Origin: Deltaproteobacteria bacterium
GTDB lineage: Bacteria; Myxococcota_A; Polyangia; Polyangiales; JADJMO01
Length of the DNA stretch: 64,000 nt
Assembly (NCBI GenBank): GCA_022843175.1
Contig: JALHOE010000025.1
Coordinates: forward strand, 1 to 64,000
Direction: 5' to 3'
Positions 9,996 through 22,179 of the stretch are shown in pieces. Made by a program: the position numbers and the translations under genes. The notes under the pieces are model-generated. The model ran no database searches, was not told the DNA's origin, and was given only the letters and a program-made list of their open reading frames with translations. Each line of letters opens with the position of its first letter. The stretch's first letter is position 1.

Positions 9996-10916
9996 TTAAC
10001 CGAGCGCGGGCGGCTCGTTCACGCCGAGCGCGCGCCACACCTCACCGAGGCGCGCGCGGGGGATCGAGACCCGCGTCGGCATGCCGCCGCTGAGGCCGAG
10101 GAGCGCGAGGAAATCGACGCCGCTGGTGAAGGGCGCGGCGAGCGAGATGCTGTCTCCGTCGACGACGACGGCGATCGTCTCGCGCTCCTGACCGAGCAGC
10201 AGGAGCAGGGTTTTGTCGTAGGTGCGCCGGCGGGTGCGGGAGACGTCGACGAACGCGACGCCGTGCGGGACCCCACGCAGGCGCTGGAAGTCGCGGGCGA
10301 GCCTGCGCGCCTCTTCTTCCTGGGCGGCGTACGCGGCGCCCGCCTCGTCGATGATCGACCACAGGCCGGGATCGGCGAGGCCCGTGGTGAGGTGGCGAAC
10401 GATGAGGCCGAACAGTCCCTCGTCGTTGGGACGTCCACGCAGCGCACGATCGAAGCGCACGCCGATCGCGCTCGGCTGGCCGATCCTCGTGTCGATCGCG
10501 CGCGCGTCGTCGTCGGCGCCCGGGTAGGGCTCGCTCCCGCCGCGCATCCACTTGGCCGCCGCGCAGAGCCCGTCGAAGTCGGTGTGGCAGCAGATGGTGT
10601 CGACCCGGCCGATCCGCTCGACCAGCTCGGGGGTGACCATCTCGGGACAGGCGCCGTGCTCGGCCTTGGTGGAGAGGACGAACCGCGGGTCCGACCGGAA
10701 GTCCTCATGACGCGCGTGGTCATGATGGTCGACCCAGGCAGCCAGGCGCGAGCCGAGGCCATCGATGAGACGCTTGGTGATCTTCTCGAACTTCTCGGTC
10801 GAGCCGTCCGTGTCGTACGCGAACGCGACGTCCAGGACGACTACGCGCCCTTGGAGCTCGCTCGCGCGCGGCAGCTTGCGTGGCGTGCCGAAGGCGAGCG
10901 CGATGGGGGAGCTCAT
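9996..10916 (-). CDS. DHH-superfamily phosphoesterase-like protein
   Basis: The protein has a DHH-type motif, AAWVDHHDHARHEDF near residue 60, preceded by RVVVLDVAFAYDTDG. A second acidic/histidine motif follows, VDTICCHTDFDGLCAAAK near residue 110. In DHH phosphoesterases such motifs bind two metal ions and cut phosphodiesters or pyrophosphates. The C-terminal part (FTSGVDFLALLGLSGGMPTRVSIPR) may be the DHHA1-like substrate-binding lobe. About 306 residues, no signal or membrane segment. The open frame begins with TTG at 10919, but ATG at 10916 is the likely start. It is divergent from the kinase gene at 10980 with only 63 bases between them, so their promoters must overlap. Substrate unknown. 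Confidence 0.72.
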   Translation of the reverse strand: MSSPIALAFGTPRKLPRASELQGRVVVLDVAFAYDTDGSTEKFEKITKRLIDGLGSRLAAWVDHHDHARHEDFRSDPRFVLSTKAEHGACPEMVTPELVERIGRVDTICCHTDFDGLCAAAKWMRGGSEPYPGADDDARAIDTRIGQPSAIGVRFDRALRGRPNDEGLFGLIVRHLTTGLADPGLWSIIDEAGAAYAAQEEEARRLARDFQRLRGVPHGVAFVDVSRTRRRTYDKTLLLLLGQERETIAVVVDGDSISLAAPFTSGVDFLALLGLSGGMPTRVSIPRARLGEVWRALGVNEPPALG

Positions 10917-10979
10917 CAAGCCGGCGGGTATATGGTCGTCGTGACCGCACCGTCAAATTGCACTACGATTCCCAACTAG

Positions 10980-12896
<1,917 letters not shown>

Positions 12897-12926
12897 CCGC
12901 GCGCCCGCCAGGCCCGCGCGCTCGAC

Positions 12927-12950
12927 AGGCGCGCGCGTCAGCGAGCGCCT
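12927..12950 (+). repeat. Dispersed 24-nt palindromic repeat, family A
   Basis: This copy begins AGGCGCGCGCGTCAGCGAGC and ends GCCT, identical to 8543-8566, to 14858-14881, and to the inverse copy at 8618-8641. It lies between the kinase stop and the mutase start. The ends (AGGCGC, GCGCCT) are self-complementary. Confidence 0.85.
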
Positions 12951-12972
12951 AAACTCCCCCCAAGGCAACCAC

Positions 12973-14712
<1,740 letters not shown>

Positions 14713-14717
14713 GCCAC

Positions 14718-14745
14718 GGGGCCGCGGGCGTGAGCCCGCGGTTGC
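14718..14745 (+). repeat. Dispersed 28-nt palindromic repeat, family B
   Basis: The copy begins GGGGCCGCGGGCGTGAGC and ends CGCGGTTGC. It starts six bases after the mutase stop codon. Related copies lie at 19300-19327 (same orientation) and 15432-15459 (opposite). The CGCG arms can pair around a GTGA core, so it may act as a transcript-end hairpin. Confidence 0.8.
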
Positions 14746-14755
14746 GCCAGAGGAC

Positions 14756-14850
14756 GCGTCTGCGTCTGCGTCCGCGTCTGCGTCTGCGTCTGCGTGTGCG
14801 TCTGGCGTTCGCGTCTGCGTCTGGCGTTCGCGTCTGCGTCGGCGTGTGGC
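14756..14850. repeat. Simple-sequence tract of GCGTCT-type hexamers
   Basis: About 95 bases are built almost wholly of GCGTCT units with variants GCGTCC, GCGTGT and GGCGTTC. It is noncoding, between two repeat-family copies. Such tracts change length by slippage; no function is evident. Confidence 0.8.
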
Positions 14851-14857
14851 GCAGGAT

Positions 14858-14881
14858 AGGCGCGCGCGTCAGCGAGCGCCT
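14858..14881 (+). repeat. Dispersed 24-nt palindromic repeat, family A
   Basis: Identical to the copies at 8543 and 12927. It lies just before the large nested inverted repeat at 14897. Confidence 0.85.
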
Positions 14882-14896
14882 GACCAGATAGGGCCT

Positions 14897-15033
14897 CTCT
14901 CGGCGGGCTCTTCGATTGTGCCGGCGTGCTCGGGTCGGTCAAGGGTTCGCGCCCTACGGGCGCCTCGTCGCGTTCGCTCCTCGCCCTTGACCGACCCTCC
15001 GCGCGCCGGCGTGGGGCGGGAGCCCGCCGAGAG
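14897..15033 (+). other. Large nested inverted repeat, possible structured RNA or cruciform
   Basis: Outer arms of 14 bp are CTCTCGGCGGGCTC (14897-14910) and its complement (15020-15033). Inside, GGTCGGTCAAGGG (14933-14945) pairs with CCCTTGACCGACC (14984-14996). A further small hairpin, GCGCCC-TAC-GGGCGC, sits at 14949-14963. The whole folds as a long interrupted stem, 33 bases before the four-helix-bundle gene. It may be a leader RNA, a regulator of that gene, or a repeat element. Confidence 0.65.
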
Positions 15034-15065
15034 CGTCTCGGCTCGGGTTTCCAAGGAGAGTCATC

Positions 15066-15383
15066 ATGTTGCGGATCTACGACGACGTCCTCGAGATCAT
15101 CCGCGCTGCCGCGCCGCTGGTTCACGAGCTCCGCAAGCGCAGCCCGAACCTCGCCGATCAAGCCGAGCGTGCGCTCAGCGCGGTGCCGTTGCGCATCGCC
15201 GAGGGCAGCTACAGCCGCGGGAAGAACCGCGCAGCGCACTACCACGGCGGCGCGGGCTCGATGCAGGAGGCGATCGGCGCCTTCGACACCGGCGCGGCGT
15301 GGGGGTGGATCGCACCGCTCGATCCCGCGCTGCGCGATCGCATGCAGCGCGCGCGGGCCGCGCTGTTCAAGAACGCGCGGTGA
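15066..15383 (+). CDS. Four-helix-bundle protein (23S rRNA intervening-sequence protein family)
   Basis: This 105-residue all-helical protein begins MLRIYDDVLEIIRAAAPLVHELRKRSPNLADQ and continues with VPLRIAEGSYSRGKNRAAHYHGGAGSMQEAIGAFDTG. That matches the S23/bIVP four-helix-bundle family in length and pattern (a conserved RIAEG segment in helix 2 and a basic surface). The start has a good GGAG ribosome site (AAGGAGAGTCATC before ATG). Members sit in rRNA intervening sequences, in diversity-generating retroelements (Avd) or alone, and probably bind nucleic acid. No reverse transcriptase or rRNA gene is present here. The upstream inverted repeat is a plausible partner. Confidence 0.8.
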   Translation: MLRIYDDVLEIIRAAAPLVHELRKRSPNLADQAERALSAVPLRIAEGSYSRGKNRAAHYHGGAGSMQEAIGAFDTGAAWGWIAPLDPALRDRMQRARAALFKNAR

Positions 15384-15431
15384 AGGAGTGGCGGGCCGGC
15401 GCTGGCAATGCAGGCCCGCATAGCTCATGGA

Positions 15432-15459
15432 GCAACCGCGCGCTCACGCGCGCGGCCCC
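15432..15459 (-). repeat. Dispersed 28-nt palindromic repeat, family B, inverted
   Basis: Reverse-complement copy of the repeat at 19300-19327. It lies four bases from the stop codon of the minus-strand membrane-protein gene, again at a transcript end. Confidence 0.8.
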
Positions 15460-15463
15460 TTCG

Positions 15464-16267
15464 TTACTGTGCGTGCTCCTTCAGCAGCGCGTTGATCTCG
15501 TCCACCTTCTGCCGGGCACGCTTCTCGGAACCGCCGTTGCCGTGGCCGGCGAGGAACACGTTACCGCCGCGCGCGAGCTCGAGCTCGACGCCGTAGGTCG
15601 GGCCCTTGCTGCCGGGATAGACGGCGACGGCGGCGCGTCGCAGATCGCCTGCGGGGATGGTGCGACGCTCGGGGCGAAGGGGGAAGTGGTGCTTGGTGAC
15701 GCGGACCTCGTCGCGCTCGAAGTCGAGCTCGAGGCGCGCGCTCTGGTTGAACAGCATCGGCATCGCGAGCAAGCCGGTGCCCATCAACAGGGCGAAGAGC
15801 GCGAGGAACGGCGCCGGCCCCTCGATCGGGATCGAGCGCTTGCCCGGCGTGCGATCGAACACCAAGCGCTCGATCGCCGCGCGCGTGCTCTCGGCCTCGG
15901 CGCGGGAGGTGGGGCGCATCAGCGCGATGCGCTGGGAGGTCTTGGTGAAGAGCACGGCGCTGTAGGTGGTGCTGTTCTTGTTGCTGTGGGAGGCGATGGT
16001 CACCGAGTGAACAGTGCCGATCGGCACCCCCTCGCGGGTGGTGATCGGGCCGTAGTGCCGCACGATGCTGCACGTGTCCTCGCTGCCGCGCTCGCACTCG
16101 AGCTCGACCGAGCGAATCGCGCCGAGCGCTTGGGAGTAGCTCACTGCCGACAGCGCGAGCACCAGCGCCGTCAACCCGAGCACCACGAGCAGGCTCAACG
16201 GACGATAGCGGACGAGGACCGTCGGTCGCGCACGCGCGCGGGTGGCTTCGCGATACGGCTTGCTCAC
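15464..16267 (-). CDS. Membrane protein of unknown function, paralogue of next gene
   Basis: The 267-residue protein has membrane helices at about residues 22-44 (LSLLVVLGLTALVLALSAVSY) and about 150-175 (FLALFALLMGTGLLAMPMLF), separated by an outer segment with two Cys (LECERGSEDTCSIV). A C-terminal domain of about 90 residues follows ([32 protein letters not shown], then YGVELELARGGNVFLAGHG), reminiscent of a PH-like fold. The GTG start at 16267 overlaps the stop of the upstream paralogue by four bases (GTGA), indicating translational coupling. The two proteins align over their whole length. Role unknown. Confidence 0.75.
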   Translation of the reverse strand: MSKPYREATRARARPTVLVRYRPLSLLVVLGLTALVLALSAVSYSQALGAIRSVELECERGSEDTCSIVRHYGPITTREGVPIGTVHSVTIASHSNKNSTTYSAVLFTKTSQRIALMRPTSRAEAESTRAAIERLVFDRTPGKRSIPIEGPAPFLALFALLMGTGLLAMPMLFNQSARLELDFERDEVRVTKHHFPLRPERRTIPAGDLRRAAVAVYPGSKGPTYGVELELARGGNVFLAGHGNGGSEKRARQKVDEINALLKEHAQ

Positions 16268-17073
16268 CGCGGCGGGTGCTCCTCGTGCAGCTTCGCGAGG
16301 TGCGCGTTGATCGCGTCGGCGGCGCGTTGATGGTGCTGCTCGCCGCCGCCGCCCTGGCTCAGGAGCTCGAGATCGGTCTCGTCGTCGAGCACCAGCGCGA
16401 CGCCGTACACGGCGGAGCCCTTGCTGCCGGGGCGGGCGGTGACCCGGGCGCGCTTGACCTCGTCGGCGCGGAGCGTGCGACGCACCGGCCGGAGCGGCCA
16501 GCGGAGCCGCGTGTAGCGGACGGCGCCGCGGTCGAAGTCGAACTCGAGGCGCGCGGAGCGGAAGAACATGAGGGAGAGCGCTGCGAGTCCCAGGCCGAGC
16601 AGGGCGAAGAACGCGCCCATCACCGGGACGGACTCGTCGATGAACAGCCGTTGGGTGCCGGGCATGCGGTCGAACACGACCTGCTCGACCGCGAGCCGCC
16701 GAGCGTCGGCGATGTGTCGCGCGGTGGCGCGCATCAGCTGGATCGTCTCGCTGCTCTTGGTGAAGAGGACGGCGGCGTAGTTGGTGGTGTTCTTCGTTTT
16801 GTGGGCGGTGATGCTCACCGAGTGGATGTTCTGGATCGGGATCGCTTGGTGGGTGGTGAGCGGCCCGTAGTGGCGGAGGACGGTGCAGGTGTGCGGGCCG
16901 CCGCGCACGCACTCGAGCTCGACCGACCGCACGTAGGTGAGCGCCTGGAAGAACGTGACCAGGGAGACGAACCCAAACAGCGCCATGAGCCCGAAGGTCG
17001 CCACGGGGCGCATCGGGCGATAGCGAAGGACGGCGGTCGGCCGCCTCGGGGCGGTGGCATCGCGATACGCCAT
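16264..17073 (-). CDS. Membrane protein of unknown function, first of a coupled paralogous pair
   Basis: Same layout as its downstream paralogue: helix 1 near residues 24-45 ([19 protein letters not shown]), an external loop with a Cys pair ([21 protein letters not shown]), helix 2 ([19 protein letters not shown]), and a C-terminal domain ([36 protein letters not shown]). Shared motifs include RHYGP(I/L)[23 protein letters not shown], (V/L)FDR.PG and PGSKG. ATG 17073 is chosen; ATG 17082 (MVAMAYRD) is an alternative. The upstream part of the long open frame is antisense to the next gene and is not used. Duplication followed by divergence is clear; function unknown. Confidence 0.75.
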   Translation of the reverse strand: MAYRDATAPRRPTAVLRYRPMRPVATFGLMALFGFVSLVTFFQALTYVRSVELECVRGGPHTCTVLRHYGPLTTHQAIPIQNIHSVSITAHKTKNTTNYAAVLFTKSSETIQLMRATARHIADARRLAVEQVVFDRMPGTQRLFIDESVPVMGAFFALLGLGLAALSLMFFRSARLEFDFDRGAVRYTRLRWPLRPVRRTLRADEVKRARVTARPGSKGSAVYGVALVLDDETDLELLSQGGGGEQHHQRAADAINAHLAKLHEEHPPR

Positions 17074-17085
17074 CGCGACCATTCT

Positions 17086-17988
17086 ATGACCTACAATGCG
17101 CCGGTGACCCCCGCCGAAACGACCGCCGAGATCTTTCGTCGGGTGCTCGTGCCCGCGGTCACCGGCGGCGAGCTGATCATCGAGAAGCCGTTCGGTCGCA
17201 AGGCGGCGTTCGCAGCCACGAGCGTGTTCGGCGGCATCGAGCCCACGGCGGGCGAGGTCGCGCTCGATCAGTGGTTCGGCCCGAACGCGATGCAGCAGGG
17301 CGAAGAGGCGCTGCTCCGCCGGCTCCGGCGTCTCGCCAACGCGGACGTGACCACCATCGTCCCGCGCATCGACGGCGGCGTGGTCGTGCTCGCCGCGCTC
17401 GTCCACGATCTGGTCGCGGCCTTCCATCCCGACCTCCCCGGCGTGTTCCGGCGCGACGCGCCCGCGAAGCTGCTCGAGGCCACCGCGCAGGGCTTCGCCG
17501 AGGTGCCCGCGCCCACCACGCTGCGCGCGGCGCTGCTCCGTCACGCGTGGCTCGGCGATCTGCCACGGTTCGCGCTGGTGCGCACCGAGGTGCGGTGGTG
17601 GGTCGGCGGGCGCTCGTTCGTCGGTCGCGCGCCGCCGGCTCGGCTGCTCGCGTGGCCCGAGGTGCGGCGCGTGCGGCGCGACGCGCGCGAGGTCGAGATC
17701 CTCCGCCTGCCAGACCTGTTCAGCGACCGCGCCAACACCGCGCCGCTGATCGAGCTCCACGCGCGCGCGATGAGCGGCTTCCTCGCCGCGTCTCCGCTCA
17801 CCGACCTCGCGCTCGCGGGCCGGCTCTCGCCGCCCTTCCTCTGGACGGAGGCGATCGCGCGGCTCGTCGAGAACCCCGCCGGAGCACGGCTCTCGCGCCG
17901 CGCGATCGCGCTCGGCGAAGAGGGCGGCAAGTTCGCGCGCGAGGTCATCGCGTCCGTGGCGGGAGACGCCGCCCGCGCGCTTTCGTGA
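17086..17988 (+). CDS. Uncharacterised protein, 300 aa
   Basis: I do not recognise this protein. It is soluble-looking, Arg/Ala-rich, with no signal peptide or membrane helix. Segments that may be useful for searches are [42 protein letters not shown] and [26 protein letters not shown]. It starts 12 bases from the divergent membrane-protein gene, so control regions overlap. It ends 14 bases before the cyclophilin gene, suggesting an operon with it and the following lipoprotein. Confidence 0.7.
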   Translation: MTYNAPVTPAETTAEIFRRVLVPAVTGGELIIEKPFGRKAAFAATSVFGGIEPTAGEVALDQWFGPNAMQQGEEALLRRLRRLANADVTTIVPRIDGGVVVLAALVHDLVAAFHPDLPGVFRRDAPAKLLEATAQGFAEVPAPTTLRAALLRHAWLGDLPRFALVRTEVRWWVGGRSFVGRAPPARLLAWPEVRRVRRDAREVEILRLPDLFSDRANTAPLIELHARAMSGFLAASPLTDLALAGRLSPPFLWTEAIARLVENPAGARLSRRAIALGEEGGKFAREVIASVAGDAARALS

Positions 17989-18002
17989 TACCAACGCTCC
18001 CC

Positions 18003-18605
18003 ATGAGCGAGCCGCAATTCCCGTCGATCGACGTCTCCGGTGAGGGTCAGCTGTACGCGCGTCTACACACGACGCAGGGCAACATCGTCGTGCGCCTGCA
18101 CGAGGACAAGGCGCCCAAAACGGTCGCCAACTTCGTCGCGCTCGCGGCCGGGAAGATCGACTGGGTCGATCCGGTCACGCGCAAGAGCGGCACCGGCACG
18201 CCGATGTTCGACGGCGTCAAATTCCACCGCGTCATCCCGGGGTTCATGATCCAGTGCGGCGATCCGCGCTCGAAGCACCCCGCCTCGGCCGACAACCGCT
18301 GGGGCACCGGCGGCCCCGGCTATCGCTTCGCCGACGAGTTCCACCCCGACCTCAAGCACGACGCCGCGGGCGTGATGTCGATGGCCAACTCGGGCCCCGG
18401 CACCAACGGCTCGCAGTGGTTCATCACCGAGGGCCCCACGCCGCACCTCGACCGCCGTCACTCGGTGTTCGGCAAGGTCATCGCGGGCCTCGACATCGTG
18501 AAGAAGATCGCCAACGTCCCCCGCGGCGCGAGCGACAAGCCCAACGAGGACGTCGTGCTCCAGCGCGTCGAGCTGTTCCGCTCCACGGCGGCGCCCACGT
18601 CCTGA
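18003..18605 (+). CDS. Cyclophilin-type peptidyl-prolyl cis-trans isomerase
   Basis: The protein catalyses cis-trans isomerisation of Xaa-Pro bonds. The 200-residue sequence shows the cyclophilin core: [46 protein letters not shown] (catalytic Arg in FHRV), [42 protein letters not shown], and [14 protein letters not shown]. The substrate-site FxxFHR and GSQWFIT elements are intact. There is no signal peptide, so it should be cytosolic. The start ATG 18003 is the first in frame. Its stop overlaps the start of the lipoprotein gene (TGATG). Confidence 0.95.
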   Translation: MSEPQFPSIDVSGEGQLYARLHTTQGNIVVRLHEDKAPKTVANFVALAAGKIDWVDPVTRKSGTGTPMFDGVKFHRVIPGFMIQCGDPRSKHPASADNRWGTGGPGYRFADEFHPDLKHDAAGVMSMANSGPGTNGSQWFITEGPTPHLDRRHSVFGKVIAGLDIVKKIANVPRGASDKPNEDVVLQRVELFRSTAAPTS

Positions 18606-19294
18606 TGCGTGTCGTCGTCGCGGTGATGCTGGTCGCGTGCGGCGGCGCGGTGCAGAAGCCGCCGCCGCCCCCGGCCAAGCCCGTGCCCGCCGCCGTCACC
18701 GACGATCGCTCCGGCTTCGCGCAGGCCGATTTCGGCGTCGTCCGCAGCGATCGGTTCGGCCTCTCGTTCCCGCTGCCGGACCGGGCCACATGGCAAGTCG
18801 TCGATCGCGACGATCAGAACGGCGGCTGGGTCGTCGCGACGCACGCGGCCACGCGCACGGTCGTCCGCGCGCGTCGCTACGCGGAGACGACGCTCGTCGG
18901 TCGCAAGGAGTGCGAGATGCGCGCGACGCTCGTCGGCGCGCTCCCCAAAGCCGAGGCGATCGAGGACGGCCACTACACCACGCTCGTCGACGAGCCGCTC
19001 CACCGCCCCAAGGGCTGGGACGGTCGGCGCTGGGTCGCGTTCGAGCCGCGCAGCGGCGGCAAGCTCGCCGGCCACGTGGTCCTCACCTCCGGCCGCGCGC
19101 ACTCGTGCCTGATCTTGCAGGTGACGACGGAGGTGAAGAGCGACACCGACTCCGAGGCCCTGGCCGACCGCCTCGAGCTCTTCTCCTCCCGCACCGTCGG
19201 CGGCGTCACGGTCGACACGGCCAAGGAGCCGGATCCGATCATGCCGGCGCCGCCCCCCAAGGGAACGGTCTCGCCGGGGCCGATCGGCCCGTAA
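18605..19294 (+). CDS. Lipoprotein of unknown function
   Basis: The start ([14 protein letters not shown]) is a short lipoprotein signal peptide with the modified Cys at residue 12, followed by a Pro-rich linker (KPPPPPAKPVPA). The mature part (about residues 40-200) is a compact domain beginning FGVVRSDRFGLSFPLPDRATWQVVDRDDQNGGWVVATH, a pattern seen in small outer-membrane or periplasmic lipoproteins of unknown role in Myxococcota. It is translationally coupled to the cyclophilin gene. A family-B repeat follows its stop codon and may end the transcript. Confidence 0.8.
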   Translation: MRVVVAVMLVACGGAVQKPPPPPAKPVPAAVTDDRSGFAQADFGVVRSDRFGLSFPLPDRATWQVVDRDDQNGGWVVATHAATRTVVRARRYAETTLVGRKECEMRATLVGALPKAEAIEDGHYTTLVDEPLHRPKGWDGRRWVAFEPRSGGKLAGHVVLTSGRAHSCLILQVTTEVKSDTDSEALADRLELFSSRTVGGVTVDTAKEPDPIMPAPPPKGTVSPGPIGP

Positions 19295-19299
19295 AAGAA

Positions 19300-19327
19300 G
19301 GGGCCGCGCGCGTGAGCGCGCGGTTGC
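19300..19327 (+). repeat. Dispersed 28-nt palindromic repeat, family B
   Basis: Copy beginning GGGGCCGCGCGCGTGAGC, five bases after the lipoprotein stop codon. All three copies of this family sit at the 3' ends of genes, which fits a terminator-like hairpin. Confidence 0.8.
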
Positions 19328-19348
19328 ACGTACGACCCCGAACGGGTC

Positions 19349-19377
19349 TTGCGTGATCGAACCGCCAAGGCTAGGGT
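19349..19377 (+). promoter_or_regulatory. Possible sigma-70 promoter of the tRNA gene
   Basis: TTGCGT (19349-19354) and TAGGGT (19372-19377) are separated by 17 bases, 37 bases upstream of the tRNA start. The match is modest. Confidence 0.35.
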
Positions 19378-19414
19378 GCGCGCCCCTTCAAGCTCTCATC
19401 GAGCGCGGGGGGTT

Positions 19415-19494
<80 letters not shown>

Positions 19495-19873
19495 TTCCGG
19501 TAGCGGGAAGCTCTCGGAACCTGTCGGCTTTTTGTGACCCCGCAGGCTTGGTGGTCGTCGCGGCGGATCGGACGTTGGGTGTCGTTTTCGGCGCCATGGT
19601 GACCTCGTTTGCTTGCGTTTGCTTGCGCAGGATGACCCCGATTGCGTCGCCGCGCAACGACCCGTGAACGCCGACCGCGACTGCGCACGAGGCATGTGCG
19701 CCGCGTCGCGGCCATGAAGCCTTGAGGATCGACGCGATGTCGCGCACGGCGACCGGAAATGAAGAACGGGAACCATCGCCGCGATGTCGTCGCTTGGCCT
19801 CGTCACGTCTCGGCGCGGACTCCGAGCCTGCTCGGACGACGGCGACGCATTCGTACCGCGGAGGAGGTCGGCG
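19495..19873. other. Left end of island with arm-type repeats, no gene
   Basis: Tandem GTTTGCTTGC copies lie at 19607-19616 and 19617-19626. They match the pair near the right end (59481-59500) and one at 59720-59729. A minus-strand ATG just beside them (start of MAPKTTPNVRSAATT) opens a frame that crosses the core into the integrase frame once the island is circular. Otherwise I see no gene between 19495 and the E1 stop at 19874. Confidence 0.7.
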
Positions 19874-21226
19874 TCAGATGGCAACGAAGCCCGGATTGAG
19901 GCGGGAGAAGTCGCCTCGATGCGGCACGGCGGTTCGATGTTCGACCGCTTGGAGGTCGAGATCGATGACCTGATGAAGTGGACCCTGGTGGAGCAGCCGG
20001 AGAGTCTCCGCGATCGCGAGCGAGGCCGCGACCGCGCCCACGAACGGGGCGCCGACCGCCTTGCCCGCGAGCAGGGTCACGCCGCATTGATCGAGTGAAC
20101 CGTCGCATAGCATCTTCTTGTACGCGTCCCGCTCCCCAACGCCGTGATCCTGGCGGTCTTGCCCGTGACTCCAGAGGTCGGCGGCGGACCGAGCGCCGGG
20201 CAACGTGTGAAGCCGCATCGCTCGAAAATCTTGATGGCCGCGACCGAGTCCGGCCTCGACGATGAAATCGAAACCGACGCGGTCGAGCGCCTGTCGTCCC
20301 AGCGCGTTGTCGAGACCGCAGAGGGCGATCCGCGGCTCCTGCGGTTGGCGTCGGAGCTGGTCGTCGAAGAGACGTTCGTGAATCGCGGTCGCGAATCCGC
20401 GCCGCTCCGCCCACGCAGCCATTGCGCGCGTCTTCTTCGTACCAACGAGATCTGCCGACGTGAGGATCGACGTGCTCTCCGTCGACGGCGTGATGTCATC
20501 GACGTCTTGCAGGACGAGCGAAAGAGCCCCGTCGCCTGGATATGAAAGAAGCGATAGCGTCCAGAGATACGCTTGGCCCAGATGTCCGAGACCGATGAGC
20601 CAGAGGCGAGACGGCAGATAGCGCACGCTCGGGCCGTCGCTTTCGGGCGCGAGCCAGTTGACAGTCGGCGCAGGATTCCAGAGGGAGAGCCCGACTGCTC
20701 GCCGCCCGGCGCGAGGTTCCGCTCCGCGAGCGTGGAGAAATGCTTCGTTGACCGCGATGCCGGCTGCGAGCACGGCGGAGATGGCGGTCGCACCGGTCGC
20801 AGAGCAAACAGGGTCGGCCGCACAGACGATGCCGCCCCGCCAGCCATCCACAATCGTTCGAATGTGAAAGGCCGATGCCGGAGCGACGGGAGGCCCACCG
20901 ATCGAGATCACCGGAAGGCCGCCGCTCGGCTCGGCGAGCTTGCCGCCGAGCGCGAAGACGGCGTCGCGTAACGTCGCTCCGAGCGGCGCCGGGACGAGGA
21001 GCGGGACGTCGAGGTCGCCGGAGACGAACACGCCGCCGTGAAACACGCGGCGTCCGAGCGCGACCGCCGTGAGAAGAGTAGCCTGATGCGCGCAGTCGCT
21101 CGCCTCTCGCGCGCCGATGGAAAGGGCGAGGCGAAACTCGCGAAACATTGCTTCGGCTTCGGCCACCGAGGAGGCGGCGCCGGAGTCGAGCGCTTCTTTC
21201 ACGAGTCGGTGCAGTCGGTCGTGCAT
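19874..21226 (-). CDS. E1-like ubiquitin-activating (ThiF-fold) protein, BilD-like
   Basis: The C-terminal half is a ThiF/E1 adenylation domain. It has a nucleotide-binding RLWLIGLGHLGQAYL (GLGHLG 212-217), a ribose-binding acidic strand (LQDVDDITPSTESTS, 240-253) followed by VGTKKTR, then CGLDNALGRQALDRVGFDFIVEAGLG (303-328). Cys381 in DQCGVTLLAGKAVGAPFVG is the best candidate for the thioester cysteine. The N-terminal 200 residues are a separate domain. E1 enzymes adenylate the ubiquitin-like C-terminus and pass it to E2. It is the last gene of the order Ubl, E2, JAB, E1, matching BIL anti-phage operons. The start is 15 bases after the JAB stop. Function by family and context; not proven here. 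Confidence 0.85.
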   Translation of the reverse strand: MHDRLHRLVKEALDSGAASSVAEAEAMFREFRLALSIGAREASDCAHQATLLTAVALGRRVFHGGVFVSGDLDVPLLVPAPLGATLRDAVFALGGKLAEPSGGLPVISIGGPPVAPASAFHIRTIVDGWRGGIVCAADPVCSATGATAISAVLAAGIAVNEAFLHARGAEPRAGRRAVGLSLWNPAPTVNWLAPESDGPSVRYLPSRLWLIGLGHLGQAYLWTLSLLSYPGDGALSLVLQDVDDITPSTESTSILTSADLVGTKKTRAMAAWAERRGFATAIHERLFDDQLRRQPQEPRIALCGLDNALGRQALDRVGFDFIVEAGLGRGHQDFRAMRLHTLPGARSAADLWSHGQDRQDHGVGERDAYKKMLCDGSLDQCGVTLLAGKAVGAPFVGAVAASLAIAETLRLLHQGPLHQVIDLDLQAVEHRTAVPHRGDFSRLNPGFVAI

Positions 21227-21241
21227 GGCGATGCTCCAGTG

Positions 21242-21760
21242 TCAGAGTCCGATATGAAAAAACGATTTGCGGCGCTCGAGCGGCACCGACCGCCATGTCT
21301 TCGCTCCCTCGTACCGAAAGATGCCGAGCGATGACCGTCGTACGGCTCCTGCCGCGAAGTTCGGAACGATGATCGCGATGTGACCTTTCGTGGACACCAT
21401 GGGGTTCGCCCGATCGGACGAGCTCTGGTCGGCCGCACCCGGGTGCGTATGGACGTCGGCCACGACCTCGAGCTCCCGCGCGCGGCATTGCTCCCATAGC
21501 TCCCCGAAGTATCGGCCGTCGATGTGGACGATGCCGCTGTCGAGCGAGTGCGGATCGAGCTCGTCGTAGAGGACGAACGTCGAGACACGCGCGCGGCCAT
21601 CGCGGCGTTTTCCGAGAAGAAACGCGCCACTCTCTCGCGAACATCGACGTCCGCTACGCCGTAGCCCCGCGAGCAGACGATGCCAGGTGACCCACGACAT
21701 CGACAGCTCATGCTGCGGAGACAAGAGGCGGGAGATAATCGTGCGAATGGAGAAGTTCAT
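21242..21760 (-). CDS. JAB/JAMM deubiquitinase-like metalloprotease, BilC-like
   Basis: JAMM residues are complete: Glu43 ([11 protein letters not shown]), His104-x-His106 in [12 protein letters not shown], then Ser113-x-x-Asp116. These chelate zinc in MPN+ peptidases, which trim or remove ubiquitin-like proteins. Length 172 residues from ATG 21760, which has GGAG seven bases upstream and overlaps the E2 gene by 53 bases. An alternative ATG at 21700 ([10 protein letters not shown]) lies seven bases after the E2 stop and would give 152 residues. In BIL systems this protein processes the ubiquitin-like precursor. No signal peptide; cytosolic. Confidence 0.87.
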   Translation of the reverse strand: MNFSIRTIISRLLSPQHELSMSWVTWHRLLAGLRRSGRRCSRESGAFLLGKRRDGRARVSTFVLYDELDPHSLDSGIVHIDGRYFGELWEQCRARELEVVADVHTHPGAADQSSSDRANPMVSTKGHIAIIVPNFAAGAVRRSSLGIFRYEGAKTWRSVPLERRKSFFHIGL

Positions 21761-22178
21761 GAACGAGCTCCAGGTACTGGGCGATGCCGTCGTGCGGCCG
21801 CCAGATCTTCGAAGGCATTTCGGTCCGCCAGTTCTCGTGACCGACGATCGCTTCCCGATCGCAGGGAAGGTAGAGGGCCGTCCCGGCCTTCCACTCCGGG
21901 CGAAAGACAGCGCCGAGCCGGCCTCCTTTGCTTCGCGGCCACCGGTCGAATGGGAGGACCGTGTTGCCGCCGCGATCCCACGGTCCCGCCGTGGGCGGTG
22001 CGGCAGGAAAGTCGGTGCAGTCGAATCGAAGGACGTGTCCACGCTCGTCCTTCGCGATGATGCCGATGAAGACGTGTGGCCACTCGATCGCGATGAGCTT
22101 CCAGCGACCGTCGACTTCGCCGAGGCGAAACCCCGGGCTCGCGACATCGGCGCGCAGCGCTCGCTCGTCCGGGCCCAC
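21708..22178 (-). CDS. E2-like ubiquitin-conjugating protein, BilB-like
   Basis: The 156-residue protein has the bacterial E2-like pattern [15 protein letters not shown] (about 54-68), then [24 protein letters not shown] (87-110) and [36 protein letters not shown] (113-148). Cys106 in YLPCDR is the probable thioester cysteine, and the downstream helix matches the tail of short prokaryotic E2s. The GTG start lies one base after the stop of the ubiquitin-like gene, so the genes are coupled. The family carries the ubiquitin-like protein from E1 to a target. The target is unknown; in studied BIL systems a phage structural protein is modified. Confidence 0.83.
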   Translation of the reverse strand: MGPDERALRADVASPGFRLGEVDGRWKLIAIEWPHVFIGIIAKDERGHVLRFDCTDFPAAPPTAGPWDRGGNTVLPFDRWPRSKGGRLGAVFRPEWKAGTALYLPCDREAIVGHENWRTEMPSKIWRPHDGIAQYLELVHELLHSHDYLPPLVSAA

Positions 22179-22179
22179 C

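Noticed and set aside
19496-19747. Small minus-strand protein containing GDWIRTSDPLTPS
   Set aside because: That segment is the antisense of the tRNA/att core and is not a protein domain; it is only of interest as a possible integrase leader.
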